NCBI RefSeq assembly: GCF_000019905.1
Contig: NC_010556.1
Coordinates: 1,452,001-1,516,000, forward strand
Length of the DNA stretch: 64,000 nucleotides
Source of the DNA: Exiguobacterium artemiae 255-15
GTDB lineage: Bacteria; Bacillota; Bacilli; Exiguobacteriales; Exiguobacteriaceae
Reading direction: 5' to 3'
Under the pieces are notes generated by a model. It was given only the letters and a program-made list of their open reading frames with translations. It was not told where the DNA came from and did no database searches. The stretch's first letter is position 1. The number at the start of each line of letters is the position of its first letter. Below, one piece after another: positions 1-8,682 of this stretch. The translations under genes were made by a program, and so were the position numbers.

Positions 1-14
1 TGAGGAGGGATACG

Positions 15-947
15 ATGAAAGCCGTCATTTGTACTGCCTATGGTCCACCGGATGTGTTGAAGTTGCAAGAGGTCGAAAAACCTGTCCCGAAAGCATTTGA
101 TCTGCTGATTCAGGTATATGCATCCGCTGTTCACTCAGGAGACCGGCGGATGCGGGCACTCGATGTCCCGGCAGCAGGAAAGCTTCCGATGCGTCTCGTC
201 GTCGGATGGAAAGCACCGAGACAGCCGATTTTAGGAGTTGTCTTAGCAGGCGAAGTCGTTGCGACGGGCAACCGAGTGAAGGACTTCAAAGTCGGCGATC
301 GGGTCTACGCCCTGACCGGGATGCGCTTTGGCGGCTACGCCGAGTATGCCTGCATCAAGGAAAACAAATGTGTGGAGCAGATGCCGCGCAACGCGAATTT
401 CGCAGAAGCAGCCGGTCTTCCGTTTGGCGGAACGACCGTCCTCCATTTTTTCCGGAAACTGAACCTCGAGCAGTCAAAGTCGATCTTGATTTACGGGGCG
501 TCCGGAGCCGTCGGTTCAATTGCCGTCCAGATTTCGAAACAATATGGTCTTCATGTGACGGCCGTCTGCAGCGGACGGAATGCTGAACTGGTCACACGTC
601 TTGGCGCAGATGTCGTCGTCGACTATACAAAACCGGGCTACGATGCTTCGTTAACGAGGAATGACGCCGTGTTTGATGCCTCCGGGAAAGTGGATAAACG
701 GACAGCGCGTCAGCACGTCGAAGCGGACGGAGCGTTTCGTTCAGTCGCCGGACAAGGCGTCGCACGGGCGCTGAAGAAAGATTTGAGGCTGCTGAATGAG
801 TGGTTTGAAGCAGGAGACCTGAAAGCGGTCATCGATACGGTGTATCCGCTTGAGGAGATTGTCGCCGCCCACCGGTACGTCGATGCCGGACGGAAGTTTG
901 GTAATGTCATCGTGTCGGTGGTCGATGACTACGACAGAACGGACTAA
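15..947 (+). CDS. Zinc-independent MDR-family oxidoreductase (quinone oxidoreductase-like)
   Basis: A 310-residue member of the medium-chain dehydrogenase/reductase superfamily, which transfers hydride between NAD(P)H and carbonyl or quinone substrates in the cytosol. The GroES-like half opens with MKAVICTAYGPPDVL and runs to about residue 125. A Rossmann nucleotide-binding motif GASGAVGS follows near residue 160. I see no Cys/His zinc-binding cluster, so it belongs with the zinc-free quinone-reductase-like branch; the substrate cannot be told. The start is set by GAGGAGGG seven bases upstream. The protein is slightly shorter than the usual 320-340 residues. A strong terminator follows directly, so it ends its transcription unit; the TGA at bases 1-3 may be the stop of an upstream gene outside the window. 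Confidence 0.85.
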   Translation: MKAVICTAYGPPDVLKLQEVEKPVPKAFDLLIQVYASAVHSGDRRMRALDVPAAGKLPMRLVVGWKAPRQPILGVVLAGEVVATGNRVKDFKVGDRVYALTGMRFGGYAEYACIKENKCVEQMPRNANFAEAAGLPFGGTTVLHFFRKLNLEQSKSILIYGASGAVGSIAVQISKQYGLHVTAVCSGRNAELVTRLGADVVVDYTKPGYDASLTRNDAVFDASGKVDKRTARQHVEADGAFRSVAGQGVARALKKDLRLLNEWFEAGDLKAVIDTVYPLEEIVAAHRYVDAGRKFGNVIVSVVDDYDRTD

Positions 948-968
948 ATAATCGACCGTCATCATAAG

Positions 969-1020
969 AAAAACCTTTGAAACGATGCAGGGATTAAATG
1001 CATCGTTTCAAAGGTTTTTT
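969..1020. terminator. Rho-independent terminator, bidirectional
   Basis: A perfect 21-22 bp inverted repeat (arms at about 969-989 and 999-1020) around a short loop, ending in a T run on the plus strand and starting with an A run that serves the minus strand. It lies between the convergent genes 15..947 and 1035..1556. Confidence 0.9.
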
Positions 1021-1034
1021 GCTTGTGCTGTAGA

Positions 1035-1556
1035 TTACTTCAAGACATCATAGGTTGCCATGATGAACTGTCCGGACGGACGGCAACCGGTCAGGCGGAA
1101 GCGGGTTTCAAGCGTCCCTTCCGGAAACAGCGAGATCCCGCTGCCGAGGACGACCGGAGCGATCGCCAGTTCGAGCTGATCAATCAGTTGCAACCGTAAG
1201 GCTTCTTGAATCAATTCACCGCCGCCGATCAGCCAAATCTTACCGTCGATCGACGGACTGATCCGTTCGAGCAACACATCGAGCGGTTCATTCGTGAAGG
1301 TCGCATGTTCCGACTGTTTACCGTTCTGTCGGGTCAAGACGTAGTTGTCGATTGCGGGATAGGGGTACTCCTCGCTCAGCACCAAGACCTCGTCAAACGT
1401 CTTCCGACCCATGATGACGGCTCCGACGTCTTCCATGAACGCCGCGTAGCCATTGTCACCGTCTCCTTCGACGGCAAACAACCAATCGAGGGAATTGTCC
1501 AAACGCGCGATTTTTCCATCCAGACTGCAGGCAATATATAAAACGGTTTTGGTCAT
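1035..1556 (-). CDS. Dihydrofolate reductase family protein (RibD C-terminal domain)
   Basis: A 173-residue single-domain protein of the RibD C-terminal/DHFR-like superfamily, probably an NADPH-dependent reductase of unknown substrate in the cytosol. The N-terminus YIACSLDGKIAR and the segments GRKTFDEVL and IWLIGGGELIQE (near residue 110) are the typical nucleotide-binding strand-loop elements of this family. Length is normal for the YyaP/YwjB type. The start ATG at 1556 has an AAGGAGGAG site just upstream. It is divergent from the WYL regulator at 1641, with about 85 bases between the two starts, so the regulator may control it. True dihydrofolate reductase activity should not be assumed. 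Confidence 0.85.
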   Translation of the reverse strand: MTKTVLYIACSLDGKIARLDNSLDWLFAVEGDGDNGYAAFMEDVGAVIMGRKTFDEVLVLSEEYPYPAIDNYVLTRQNGKQSEHATFTNEPLDVLLERISPSIDGKIWLIGGGELIQEALRLQLIDQLELAIAPVVLGSGISLFPEGTLETRFRLTGCRPSGQFIMATYDVLK

Positions 1557-1573
1557 CGTAACTCCTCCTTATG

Positions 1574-1602
1574 TTCAATCTATACTTAGTCTACGGTATA
1601 AT
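1574..1602 (+). promoter_or_regulatory. Probable sigma-A promoter of the WYL regulator
   Basis: TTCAAT and TATAAT separated by exactly 17 bases, in the intergenic region between the two divergent genes, about 40 bases before the ATG at 1641. The -10 is consensus and the -35 is weak. Called from sequence only. Confidence 0.5.
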
Positions 1603-1640
1603 CATGACAAAAGATGTCGTAATTAGAGGAGGAATATTTT

Positions 1641-2528
1641 ATGAAAAGCCGACATTTAAAAGTGATGCGTCTGCTCAACCGGCAGCAGCTGTTGACGGCA
1701 CGGGAACTGGCGGAAGCATGTGGTGTTTCCTTGCGGACGATTCAACGTGATTTGCTCGAACTCGAAGCGAACGGCTACCCGATTTACAGTGAACGCGGAC
1801 CGGCCGGTGGATACCGGGTATTACCAAATCGTTTGTTGCCGCCGCTTGCCTTACGGGAACAGGAAGCCATCACGTTGTTTTTGATGATCGACTGGGTCGG
1901 TCAGATTCCCGATTTGCCGTTTGGGGCATTACGCGGCAATCTTGCCGAATGGTATCTGCATGAACTGCCGGGGGATCTCGAAGTCAAGCTCGATCGTCTC
2001 AAAGGACGGGTCCGCTTTGCGCGACCGGATACACCGGCGTCTCCCTTGACGCGTAACTTGTTGCGTTTGATGGAGGCGGAAGTGAAAGGCGAAATCACTT
2101 ACGAGACGACAAGCGGTCGTAGAACAATCCTAATCGATCCGATTGGTTTGACGTTTGATCGCAACCGCTGGTATCTGCTCGCGCAGACGGAGCGGGGATT
2201 GCGCCAGTACCGCGTTGACCGGATAGAACAGGTGACTGAGACGACGATCCCGTCGAAACGAATGACGTTCGAAGAAGCAGAACATTTAAATGAAGCAGGA
2301 GAACAGGTGACGGTCCTTCTTGAGTTGACACCGCTCGGCGAACGGTTGCTCGAAGGGATTTTACCGCTCAACGAGCAACGGACATGGTCGGTACCTCGAC
2401 TGGAACTCCCGTTTCTCGGCCGGCAATTGTTTGGACTCGGTCGGGAAGTCAAGGTACTTGAACCGTTAGCGTTACAGGAAGAAATCCGGGGTCACGCAAG
2501 CGAAGTGCTGGCTTTATATGAGCATTGA
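1641..2528 (+). CDS. YafY-type transcriptional regulator (HTH + WYL domain)
   Basis: A 295-residue one-component regulator. An N-terminal winged helix-turn-helix (residues 1-60, containing TARELAEACGVSLRTIQRDL) precedes a WYL ligand-sensing domain (about residues 140-210, containing GLTFDRNRWYLLAQ and QYRVDRIEQV). A C-terminal extension is typical of the family. Such proteins usually repress or activate an adjacent gene in response to a small molecule or nucleic acid ligand. The neighbour candidates are the divergent reductase at 1035..1556 and the antiporter 80 bases downstream. The start ATG has AGAGGAGG nine bases upstream. Confidence 0.88.
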   Translation: MKSRHLKVMRLLNRQQLLTARELAEACGVSLRTIQRDLLELEANGYPIYSERGPAGGYRVLPNRLLPPLALREQEAITLFLMIDWVGQIPDLPFGALRGNLAEWYLHELPGDLEVKLDRLKGRVRFARPDTPASPLTRNLLRLMEAEVKGEITYETTSGRRTILIDPIGLTFDRNRWYLLAQTERGLRQYRVDRIEQVTETTIPSKRMTFEEAEHLNEAGEQVTVLLELTPLGERLLEGILPLNEQRTWSVPRLELPFLGRQLFGLGREVKVLEPLALQEEIRGHASEVLALYEH

Positions 2529-2610
2529 CAAGGGGTCCTGTTCCTAAGTCAGTAAGAAACTATGTTACGATATAACCAGAGAAACATGGTAAGAATGGAA
2601 GGGGTTTTCT

Positions 2611-4623
2611 ATGGAAACGTTATCACTTATTTTGTTAATGCTTGCCTTAATCATCTTGACACAGGTACTCGGTCATTACATCCGCTTCATTCCGACCGCC
2701 TTGATTCAAATCCTGGTCGGGACGATTACGGCATTGCTGATCAGCGGACTGAAGATTGAAGTCGAATCGGAATGGTTCCTGTTATTATTCATCGCACCAT
2801 TACTCTATAACGACAGTTCGCACTTTCCGCGCGATGAGTTGTGGAAGATGCGCGCCGCGATTTTCGGTAATGCCATCGTCCTTGTCTTATTGACGACGGT
2901 CATCGGCGGTTATTTCATCAACTGGCTTGTACCGGTCATTCCGGTCGCGGCTGCCTTTGCGCTCGCCGCGATCCTGTCACCGACCGACCCGATTGCCGTC
3001 AACGGGATTGCAAAACGCGTCCAGATTCCGGAACAGATCTTAAATCTTGTCCGTGGTGAGTCATTGATCAATGATGCCTCGGGATTGGTTGCCTTCAGTT
3101 ACGCGGTCGCAGCCGTCGTCACCGGTTACTTCTCGATCCAGCAGGCAACGACGGAATTCGTCTACATGTTCGCCGTCGGAGCGGTCGTCGGTCTTACGAT
3201 CAGCATCGCGATGAACTGGCTGAAGATGAAATTACGGCGGACAGGGATTGAAGATGTCGTGTTCTATGCGTTACTGCAAATCCTGACACCGTTCATCATC
3301 TTTTTCGTCGCGGAAGAAATTCTGCATGCATCCGGCGTCATCGCCGTCGTCACAGGCGGAATCCTGCACGCGTTGATTAAAGAGCGGACCGAAACGTTTT
3401 TCGCTCAGGAACAGACATTGACGGACAATATCTGGACGATGATTGCCTACATCTTAAACGGGATCATCTTCCTGTTGCTCGGTCTGACGTTACCGGAAGC
3501 GACACGTGAAATCTTTGCCGATGATGCGATCAATAACTGGCGTCTGATGTCGTTCGTTATTGAGATTGGAACGGTCATTCTGTTGATTCGTCTGATTTGG
3601 ACGATGTTCTTTAACTGGTTCGACCATCGCTTCCTGAAAAAAGCGGATCACCGCAAACCGTCGTTTAAGCAGGATGTCATCACGACACTCGTCGGCGTCC
3701 GCGGAACGATCACGATGGTCGGGGTCTTGTCATTACCGTTCGTGACCGAATCAGGAGAAGGGTTCCCGGAACGGTCGCTGATCATTTTCCTCGCGGCCGG
3801 TGTCATCATCTTTACGCTGGTGCTTGCAACGATTCTTCTGCCGTTGCTTAACCGCGGAGAGGCCGATGCCCAGCCGGAACTCGATTTGAATTCGTATAAA
3901 CAGCGGATGGTCAAACGGGCGATCACGGAAATCAAACAGGTCGTGCAGGAAGAAAACTCGACCGTCGCCTTTGATTTATTAAATGAATATCATGTCATGC
4001 TGCGTCTTCTACGGGCCCAGGAGAAAAGTGAGGAAGAATTAACCCATTTCAACCAACAGCTGAAAAAACTGCGGCTTGAGGCTGTCCAGTGGGAACGCGA
4101 CTTTACGAAGCAGTTCCTGCAGGAGCATAAGACGCCCGATCAGCTGAAAAAAGAAGTTTTCCGGTCGATCGATAACCGGCGTGAAGCGATTGAGAAGGAA
4201 GCACGCTTCCGCCTGTCGCAACCGATCCGCAAAATCCTCTGGAAACGGAAACGGTCAAACATGTCGTCCGATCAGTTGATTCACTTGACGCAGGTCGAAC
4301 ATGAGCTGTACGAACAGGTCATGGGGGAAGTCATCAGCCGTCTCGATGGATGCCGCGGCGATTATCCGGCCGATGTCGTCCAAAGCGTGCTCGAATTCTA
4401 CAAACGCTTACGGTTTAAGCATACGCGCTGGTCGTCACCGGTTGGCGGGAAAGCCGACGTCGATCAACAAAAAGAAGAACTCTGTTTACGGGCAATCGAA
4501 GTCCAGCGTCAGGAAATCGCTTCGATGTCGAAGGAAGGCGATTTGTCCGGCGAAGAAGAAAAAGAGTTACGCCGGTTCATCCACTATATCGAAAGTGTCG
4601 TCCTCTACGAGTACGTCGAGTAA
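2611..4623 (+). CDS. Na+/H+ antiporter, CPA1 family
   Basis: A 670-residue membrane transporter that exchanges cytosolic Na+ (or K+) for protons. About twelve hydrophobic segments fill residues 1-405. The CPA1 core motifs SPTDPIAVNGIAKR (near residue 130) and GESLINDASGL carry the ion-binding Asp. Residues from about 415 form a long, highly charged cytoplasmic tail, as in NhaG/NhaP-type proteins, where the tail tunes activity. The start has GAAGGGG upstream, and the protein begins directly with a membrane helix. It is transcribed alone and closed by a terminator shared with gabD. Ion specificity cannot be read from the sequence. Confidence 0.92.
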   Translation: METLSLILLMLALIILTQVLGHYIRFIPTALIQILVGTITALLISGLKIEVESEWFLLLFIAPLLYNDSSHFPRDELWKMRAAIFGNAIVLVLLTTVIGGYFINWLVPVIPVAAAFALAAILSPTDPIAVNGIAKRVQIPEQILNLVRGESLINDASGLVAFSYAVAAVVTGYFSIQQATTEFVYMFAVGAVVGLTISIAMNWLKMKLRRTGIEDVVFYALLQILTPFIIFFVAEEILHASGVIAVVTGGILHALIKERTETFFAQEQTLTDNIWTMIAYILNGIIFLLLGLTLPEATREIFADDAINNWRLMSFVIEIGTVILLIRLIWTMFFNWFDHRFLKKADHRKPSFKQDVITTLVGVRGTITMVGVLSLPFVTESGEGFPERSLIIFLAAGVIIFTLVLATILLPLLNRGEADAQPELDLNSYKQRMVKRAITEIKQVVQEENSTVAFDLLNEYHVMLRLLRAQEKSEEELTHFNQQLKKLRLEAVQWERDFTKQFLQEHKTPDQLKKEVFRSIDNRREAIEKEARFRLSQPIRKILWKRKRSNMSSDQLIHLTQVEHELYEQVMGEVISRLDGCRGDYPADVVQSVLEFYKRLRFKHTRWSSPVGGKADVDQQKEELCLRAIEVQRQEIASMSKEGDLSGEEEKELRRFIHYIESVVLYEYVE

Positions 4624-4626
4624 ACG

Positions 4627-4664
4627 AAAAAACAGCCTCTGTCCATTGGACAGGGGCTGTTTTG
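4627..4664. terminator. Bidirectional terminator between antiporter and gabD
   Basis: AAAACAGCC(T)CTGTCC paired with GGACAGGGGCTGTTTT around a short ATT loop, with A and T runs on either side; it serves both convergent genes. Confidence 0.9.
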
Positions 4665-4667
4665 CGA

Positions 4668-6083
4668 TTAACCGAGTGACAAGTATTTGACTTCGAGGTA
4701 ATCCTCGATGCCGTAGACGCCGCCTTCACGACCGAGTCCACTTTCTTTATAACCGCCGAATGGTGCTTGAGCAGCGGATGGAGCACCGTCATTTAAGCCG
4801 ACGATGCCGTACTCGAGTTTTTTACCGAGACGAAGCGCTTCGTCGATTTTTTCAGAGAACGCATATGCGGCAAGACCGTATGGTGTGTTGTTCGCGCGTT
4901 CGATGACTTCGTCGAGTGTTTCGAAGACAGAAATCGGTGCGAGCGGACCAAACGTTTCTTCCTGCATGCAAATCATGTCTTCTGTCACGTTACCGAGGAC
5001 AGTTGGTTCGACGAAATAACCGACGGAGTCGTCAATTGTGCCGCCTGTTAAAATCGTGGCGCCTTTTGCGACGGCGTCGTCAATATGTGCTTTGACTTTA
5101 GCAACAGCTTTTGCATTGATCAACGGTCCGATTGTTGAATCGGCATCGAGTCCGTTGCCGACTTTCAACCGCTTGACTTCGGCGACGAATTTTTCAGTGA
5201 AGGTGTCGAGAACCGATGCCTGGACATAAAAGCGGTTCGTTGCGACACAGGCTTGACCGCCGTTGCGGAATTTCGAGCGGATGGCACCTTGAACGGCTTT
5301 GTCGAGATCCGCATTTTCCGTGACGATGAACGGAGCGTGACCACCGAGTTCAAGTGATAATTTTTTCATTGTATCAGCCGCTTGACGCATGATTAATTTA
5401 CCGACCGCTGTCGAGCCCGTGAACGTGATTTTCCGGACGCGGGAATCGGCTTGCCAGACACCACTGATGGTTGCAGCGTCTCCCGTCAAGACGTTGATGG
5501 CACCAGCCGGAATACCCGCTTCAATCGCCAGTTCGACGAGGCGAAGTGCTGTATACGGTGTTTCTTCCGATGGTTTGAGGACGACCGTACAGCCTGCAGC
5601 AAGCGCCGGAGCGAGTTTCCGTGTAATCATCGCCGCCGGGAAGTTCCATGGTGTGATCGCCGCAACGACACCAACCGGCTCTTTTTCAACGAAGAGCCGT
5701 TTTCCGGGCACAGATGCCGGAATCGTTTCGCCGTAAATCCGGCGTGCTTCTTCTGCGTACCAACGGACGTATTGGTTCCCGTAATCGATTTCTCCACGTG
5801 CTTCGATGAACGGTTTTCCTTGTTCACGTGTCATGATGTCTGCCAGTTCATCGCGGTGTTCCTGAATCAAGCGGTACCAGGCATCGATTTTATCAGCGCG
5901 GTCATCGGCCGTCCGTTCCGACCAGTCGACGAATGCCGTACTTGCTGCATCGACGGCACGTTGCGCATCGTCTGCTGTACTGCTCGGGACGTGTCCGAGC
6001 AATTCTTTTGTTGCCGGGTTGAAGACCGGAATCGTTTCCTCTGTGTCATACCATACTCCATTGATTACATTTTGTTCTATCAT
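4668..6083 (-). CDS. gabD: NAD(P)-dependent succinate-semialdehyde dehydrogenase
   Basis: Oxidises succinate semialdehyde to succinate, the last step of GABA catabolism, in the cytosol. The 471-residue aldehyde dehydrogenase has the cofactor segment ITPWNFPAAM, the general-base Glu in LELGGHAPFIV, and the catalytic Cys in NGGQACVATNRF. Start choice: an in-frame GTG at 6092 lies inside the GGAGGT ribosome binding site, so the ATG at 6083, seven bases beyond that site, is preferred. No gabT, permease or regulator is next to it, so the GABA pathway is scattered in this genome or the enzyme works on other semialdehydes. It shares a terminator with the antiporter gene. Confidence 0.88.
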   Translation of the reverse strand: MIEQNVINGVWYDTEETIPVFNPATKELLGHVPSSTADDAQRAVDAASTAFVDWSERTADDRADKIDAWYRLIQEHRDELADIMTREQGKPFIEARGEIDYGNQYVRWYAEEARRIYGETIPASVPGKRLFVEKEPVGVVAAITPWNFPAAMITRKLAPALAAGCTVVLKPSEETPYTALRLVELAIEAGIPAGAINVLTGDAATISGVWQADSRVRKITFTGSTAVGKLIMRQAADTMKKLSLELGGHAPFIVTENADLDKAVQGAIRSKFRNGGQACVATNRFYVQASVLDTFTEKFVAEVKRLKVGNGLDADSTIGPLINAKAVAKVKAHIDDAVAKGATILTGGTIDDSVGYFVEPTVLGNVTEDMICMQEETFGPLAPISVFETLDEVIERANNTPYGLAAYAFSEKIDEALRLGKKLEYGIVGLNDGAPSAAQAPFGGYKESGLGREGGVYGIEDYLEVKYLSLG

Positions 6084-6267
6084 GTGTGGCACCTCCGTGT
6101 GTTTTCATTACGTCCCTTATTAAACACCCATCCGGCCGGTTTGTGTACTTCCGCTTTGGATGGAGGGCATAACGAACTGGAATACCCCCGGGAAAACCGT
6201 TAAGCAACTGAATAATCGGGAATATAAAGAATAATGACAGAAAACCTCAGATCGAAGAAGGGATGGG

Positions 6268-7518
6268 ATGAATATGAACAGGAAGTGGATCGGAGTCACG
6301 CTTGCCGGAATTGTGCTGGTCAGTGGATGTAATCAACAGTCGGCCGTATCGGCAACGAAAGCAAAACAGACCGAGCGACAGGCGACAGACACGGATTACA
6401 TACGGCAGGAGTTAAAGCGCGCTGATTTCATTGCCGCTCAGTATGATTACGCCCGGGCGATCCGGATTGTCGACCGGTTAAAGACGACGGAAGCCAAACA
6501 AAAGCGGAAGGAATACGCGGCGAAACAGGCGGATCTCAGTATGATTAAAGCCGGTACGTCCGTCCCGCACCTGTTTTTCCACTCCTTGATCGCCGAACCG
6601 AAACGCGCCTTTGACGGGGACCGGAAACAGCAGGGCTACGATGATTATATGGTGACGCAAGGGGAGTTCGAACGGATGTTAACCGCTTTGTATCAGCGGA
6701 ACTATGTCCTCGTCCGACCGACTGATCTTGCGGCGTGGAAAGAAGGACGGATGACGGAAAAGGGGCTCCCTTTTCCAAAGGGCAAAAAGCCGCTTGTCCT
6801 GTCGCAGGATGATGTCAACTACTATGAATATATGACGGGAGACGGTTTTGCGACGACGTTGAAAGTGAAAAACGGGCGGCTCACCAATTCGATGACCGGA
6901 AAACCGGACGGTGCGTATGATCTCGTGCCGATCGTGGATGCGTTCGTCAACCGCCATCCAGACTTCTCTTACCACGGCGCAAAAGGATTGCTTGGTATCA
7001 CGGGCTATAACGGCGTTCTCGGGTACCGGTCGTCGTATGCGCAGTACGGAAGTTCTTCTAAAGTTGAGCAGGCGCGTCAACAGGCAAAAGCGACTGCAAC
7101 GGCCTTGAAGAAGGACGGATGGCAATTTGCCAGCCACACGTATGGTCACATCGCGATCGGAAAAGTCAGTCTAGCAACGCTTCAGGCGGATACGGCGCGC
7201 TATAACCGTGACGTCGCTCCATTGATCGGAACGACGCGGCAGTTGATTTATCCATTTGGCAGTGATATTCAGAATTGGCATGGGTATACGGGGGATAAAT
7301 ACCGTTATTTGACGCAACAAGGGTTCCATTATTTTTATAACGTCGATGCGTCGCAGCATGCCTGGAAACAGTTAGGCAAAGACTATTACCGTCAGGCGCG
7401 GATTAATGTCGACGGGATCCGGCTCCGCCAGGCGATTGCCGGGAAGACCAAAGTCTTGGATCCGTTCTTTGACTCGAAAACCGTCTTTGATCCGATGCGG
7501 CCGGTCGTTAAAAAATAA
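6268..7518 (+). CDS. Polysaccharide deacetylase lipoprotein
   Basis: A 416-residue lipoprotein anchored by the Cys in LVSGCNQQ, predicted to act on the outer face of the membrane. A variable region (residues 25-100) precedes a NodB-type carbohydrate esterase domain. The metal-binding signatures visible are LSQDDVNYYEY (Asp pair near residue 180) and FASHTYGH (His-x3-His near residue 290). Family members remove acetyl groups from peptidoglycan or other polysaccharides; the substrate here is unknown. The ATGs at 6268 and 6274 are both possible starts behind a GAAGGG site. It stands alone, followed by a hairpin. Confidence 0.85.
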   Translation: MNMNRKWIGVTLAGIVLVSGCNQQSAVSATKAKQTERQATDTDYIRQELKRADFIAAQYDYARAIRIVDRLKTTEAKQKRKEYAAKQADLSMIKAGTSVPHLFFHSLIAEPKRAFDGDRKQQGYDDYMVTQGEFERMLTALYQRNYVLVRPTDLAAWKEGRMTEKGLPFPKGKKPLVLSQDDVNYYEYMTGDGFATTLKVKNGRLTNSMTGKPDGAYDLVPIVDAFVNRHPDFSYHGAKGLLGITGYNGVLGYRSSYAQYGSSSKVEQARQQAKATATALKKDGWQFASHTYGHIAIGKVSLATLQADTARYNRDVAPLIGTTRQLIYPFGSDIQNWHGYTGDKYRYLTQQGFHYFYNVDASQHAWKQLGKDYYRQARINVDGIRLRQAIAGKTKVLDPFFDSKTVFDPMRPVVKK

Positions 7519-7541
7519 TTCTGTTCCTGAAAAACGAATTG

Positions 7542-7590
7542 ACCCATTTAATGATTCACGACTTTCTAAGTGACATTAAATGGGTATTAT
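7542..7590 (+). terminator. Long hairpin after the deacetylase gene
   Basis: A perfect 12-bp stem (ACCCATTTAATG with its complement) plus an inner 4-bp stem around a 10-base loop, followed by the weak T-rich tract ATTATTTGT. It fits a weak terminator but could also act as a 5' structure for the secreted paralogue at 7672. Confidence 0.55.
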
Positions 7591-7671
7591 TTGTATAGAG
7601 GAGAAAGTGGACGTCAGGATGTGACGGTTGCCTAAACCTCAATACAGTTTGCGTGGAGAGGGATAAAAGAC

Positions 7672-8658
7672 GTGTCCATCAGAAATACATTATGGGTTGG
7701 TTTCATCGTTGCCGGCAGTACATTCGCTTTCAGTGAAGCAGCGTCTGCCCAGGCGGACAGCTTCAAAATTGCTTCGACGAGCTACAGTCAACCGTTGACC
7801 CAAATCGAGAGCTTCATCGGCGGAAAGAAAGTGGAAACGGTACGTTACAAACTCGGCAGTGTCGACCGTCTGCATGACGGCTTGTTATACAGTTCCTACG
7901 GTGACCAGGTGATTAATCTGAAAAATAGTAAGACAACACTTAAAAAAGTCGCCGACTCACCACTGCGGATTAGGAAGTATAAAAATGCTTATTACGCTTT
8001 GTCGATGTCGAATCTCAATGAATTTTCACTGACAAAATATTCGTCTGATTTCAAAAAAATCGGCCAGACGAAACGAGTTGATGGTCATGGGCGGGACATG
8101 ATCGTAACCGGAGATAAAGTGTATATTCTCGCGAATAACATGAAAACGGAAACGAATTCGGTTGAAGTACATACGTTTGATACTACACATTTTACGTCGC
8201 TTCATCTTGAAAAAATCAAGCCGATGGTTTTTGCATTTCATTTCCGGCATGCCGGTAATGAGTTGAAAATTTACGGTAATCAAACAGAAGCAGGGGAAGA
8301 ACTCTCGATTGCGTCGTATGACTTAAAAAAACAACAGGGCAAAATCGTTTTGACGTCCAAGCAACCCGTCATGTGGGTCAACGAGACAAAAGCCTTATCG
8401 CCGACAAAAGATTTAGTCTTCAATATGTATTCCATGCTCGAAGTCAATCAAAAGACGAAGCAGGTCCAGGTTCTGTACAGCAGTAAACAGGCACTGATTG
8501 ACTATGTATATGACAGCAAAACCAAAACTTATCACGTGCTCGAAGGGAATTTCGAGACAAAAGATTTCCGTGTCAAGACACTGAACAGTCACTTCAAACC
8601 GGTTGCCGATTATAGGTTTCAGCCGACCGGTCGTTTGATGCCGTTTCAGGTGTTGTGA
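7672..8658 (+). CDS. Secreted protein of unknown function, tandem paralogue A
   Basis: I do not recognise this 328-residue protein. It starts at a GTG behind GTGGAGAGG and has a classical signal peptide with an AQA-type cleavage site (SEAASAQA, about residue 27). The mature part is rich in short beta strands and repeated KIYG/KTY-like turns, which suggests a beta-propeller or other all-beta fold; that is inference. The next gene is a full-length paralogue: both share RLHDGLLYSSY, INLKNSKTT, DSKTKTYHVLE and TLNSHFKP. The pair is only 24 bases apart and probably co-transcribed. Confidence 0.75.
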   Translation: MSIRNTLWVGFIVAGSTFAFSEAASAQADSFKIASTSYSQPLTQIESFIGGKKVETVRYKLGSVDRLHDGLLYSSYGDQVINLKNSKTTLKKVADSPLRIRKYKNAYYALSMSNLNEFSLTKYSSDFKKIGQTKRVDGHGRDMIVTGDKVYILANNMKTETNSVEVHTFDTTHFTSLHLEKIKPMVFAFHFRHAGNELKIYGNQTEAGEELSIASYDLKKQQGKIVLTSKQPVMWVNETKALSPTKDLVFNMYSMLEVNQKTKQVQVLYSSKQALIDYVYDSKTKTYHVLEGNFETKDFRVKTLNSHFKPVADYRFQPTGRLMPFQVL

Positions 8659-8682
8659 CAAATTCAGGAAGGGGTCTAACTT

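Noticed and set aside
4301-4690. Plus-strand 129-codon frame inside the antiporter gene
   Set aside because: Out-of-frame shadow of the charged C-terminal tail; no ribosome site.
5451-6203. A 250-codon plus-strand frame opposite gabD
   Set aside because: Fully antisense to a clear aldehyde dehydrogenase, no ribosome site, Cys/Arg-rich translation typical of a shadow frame.
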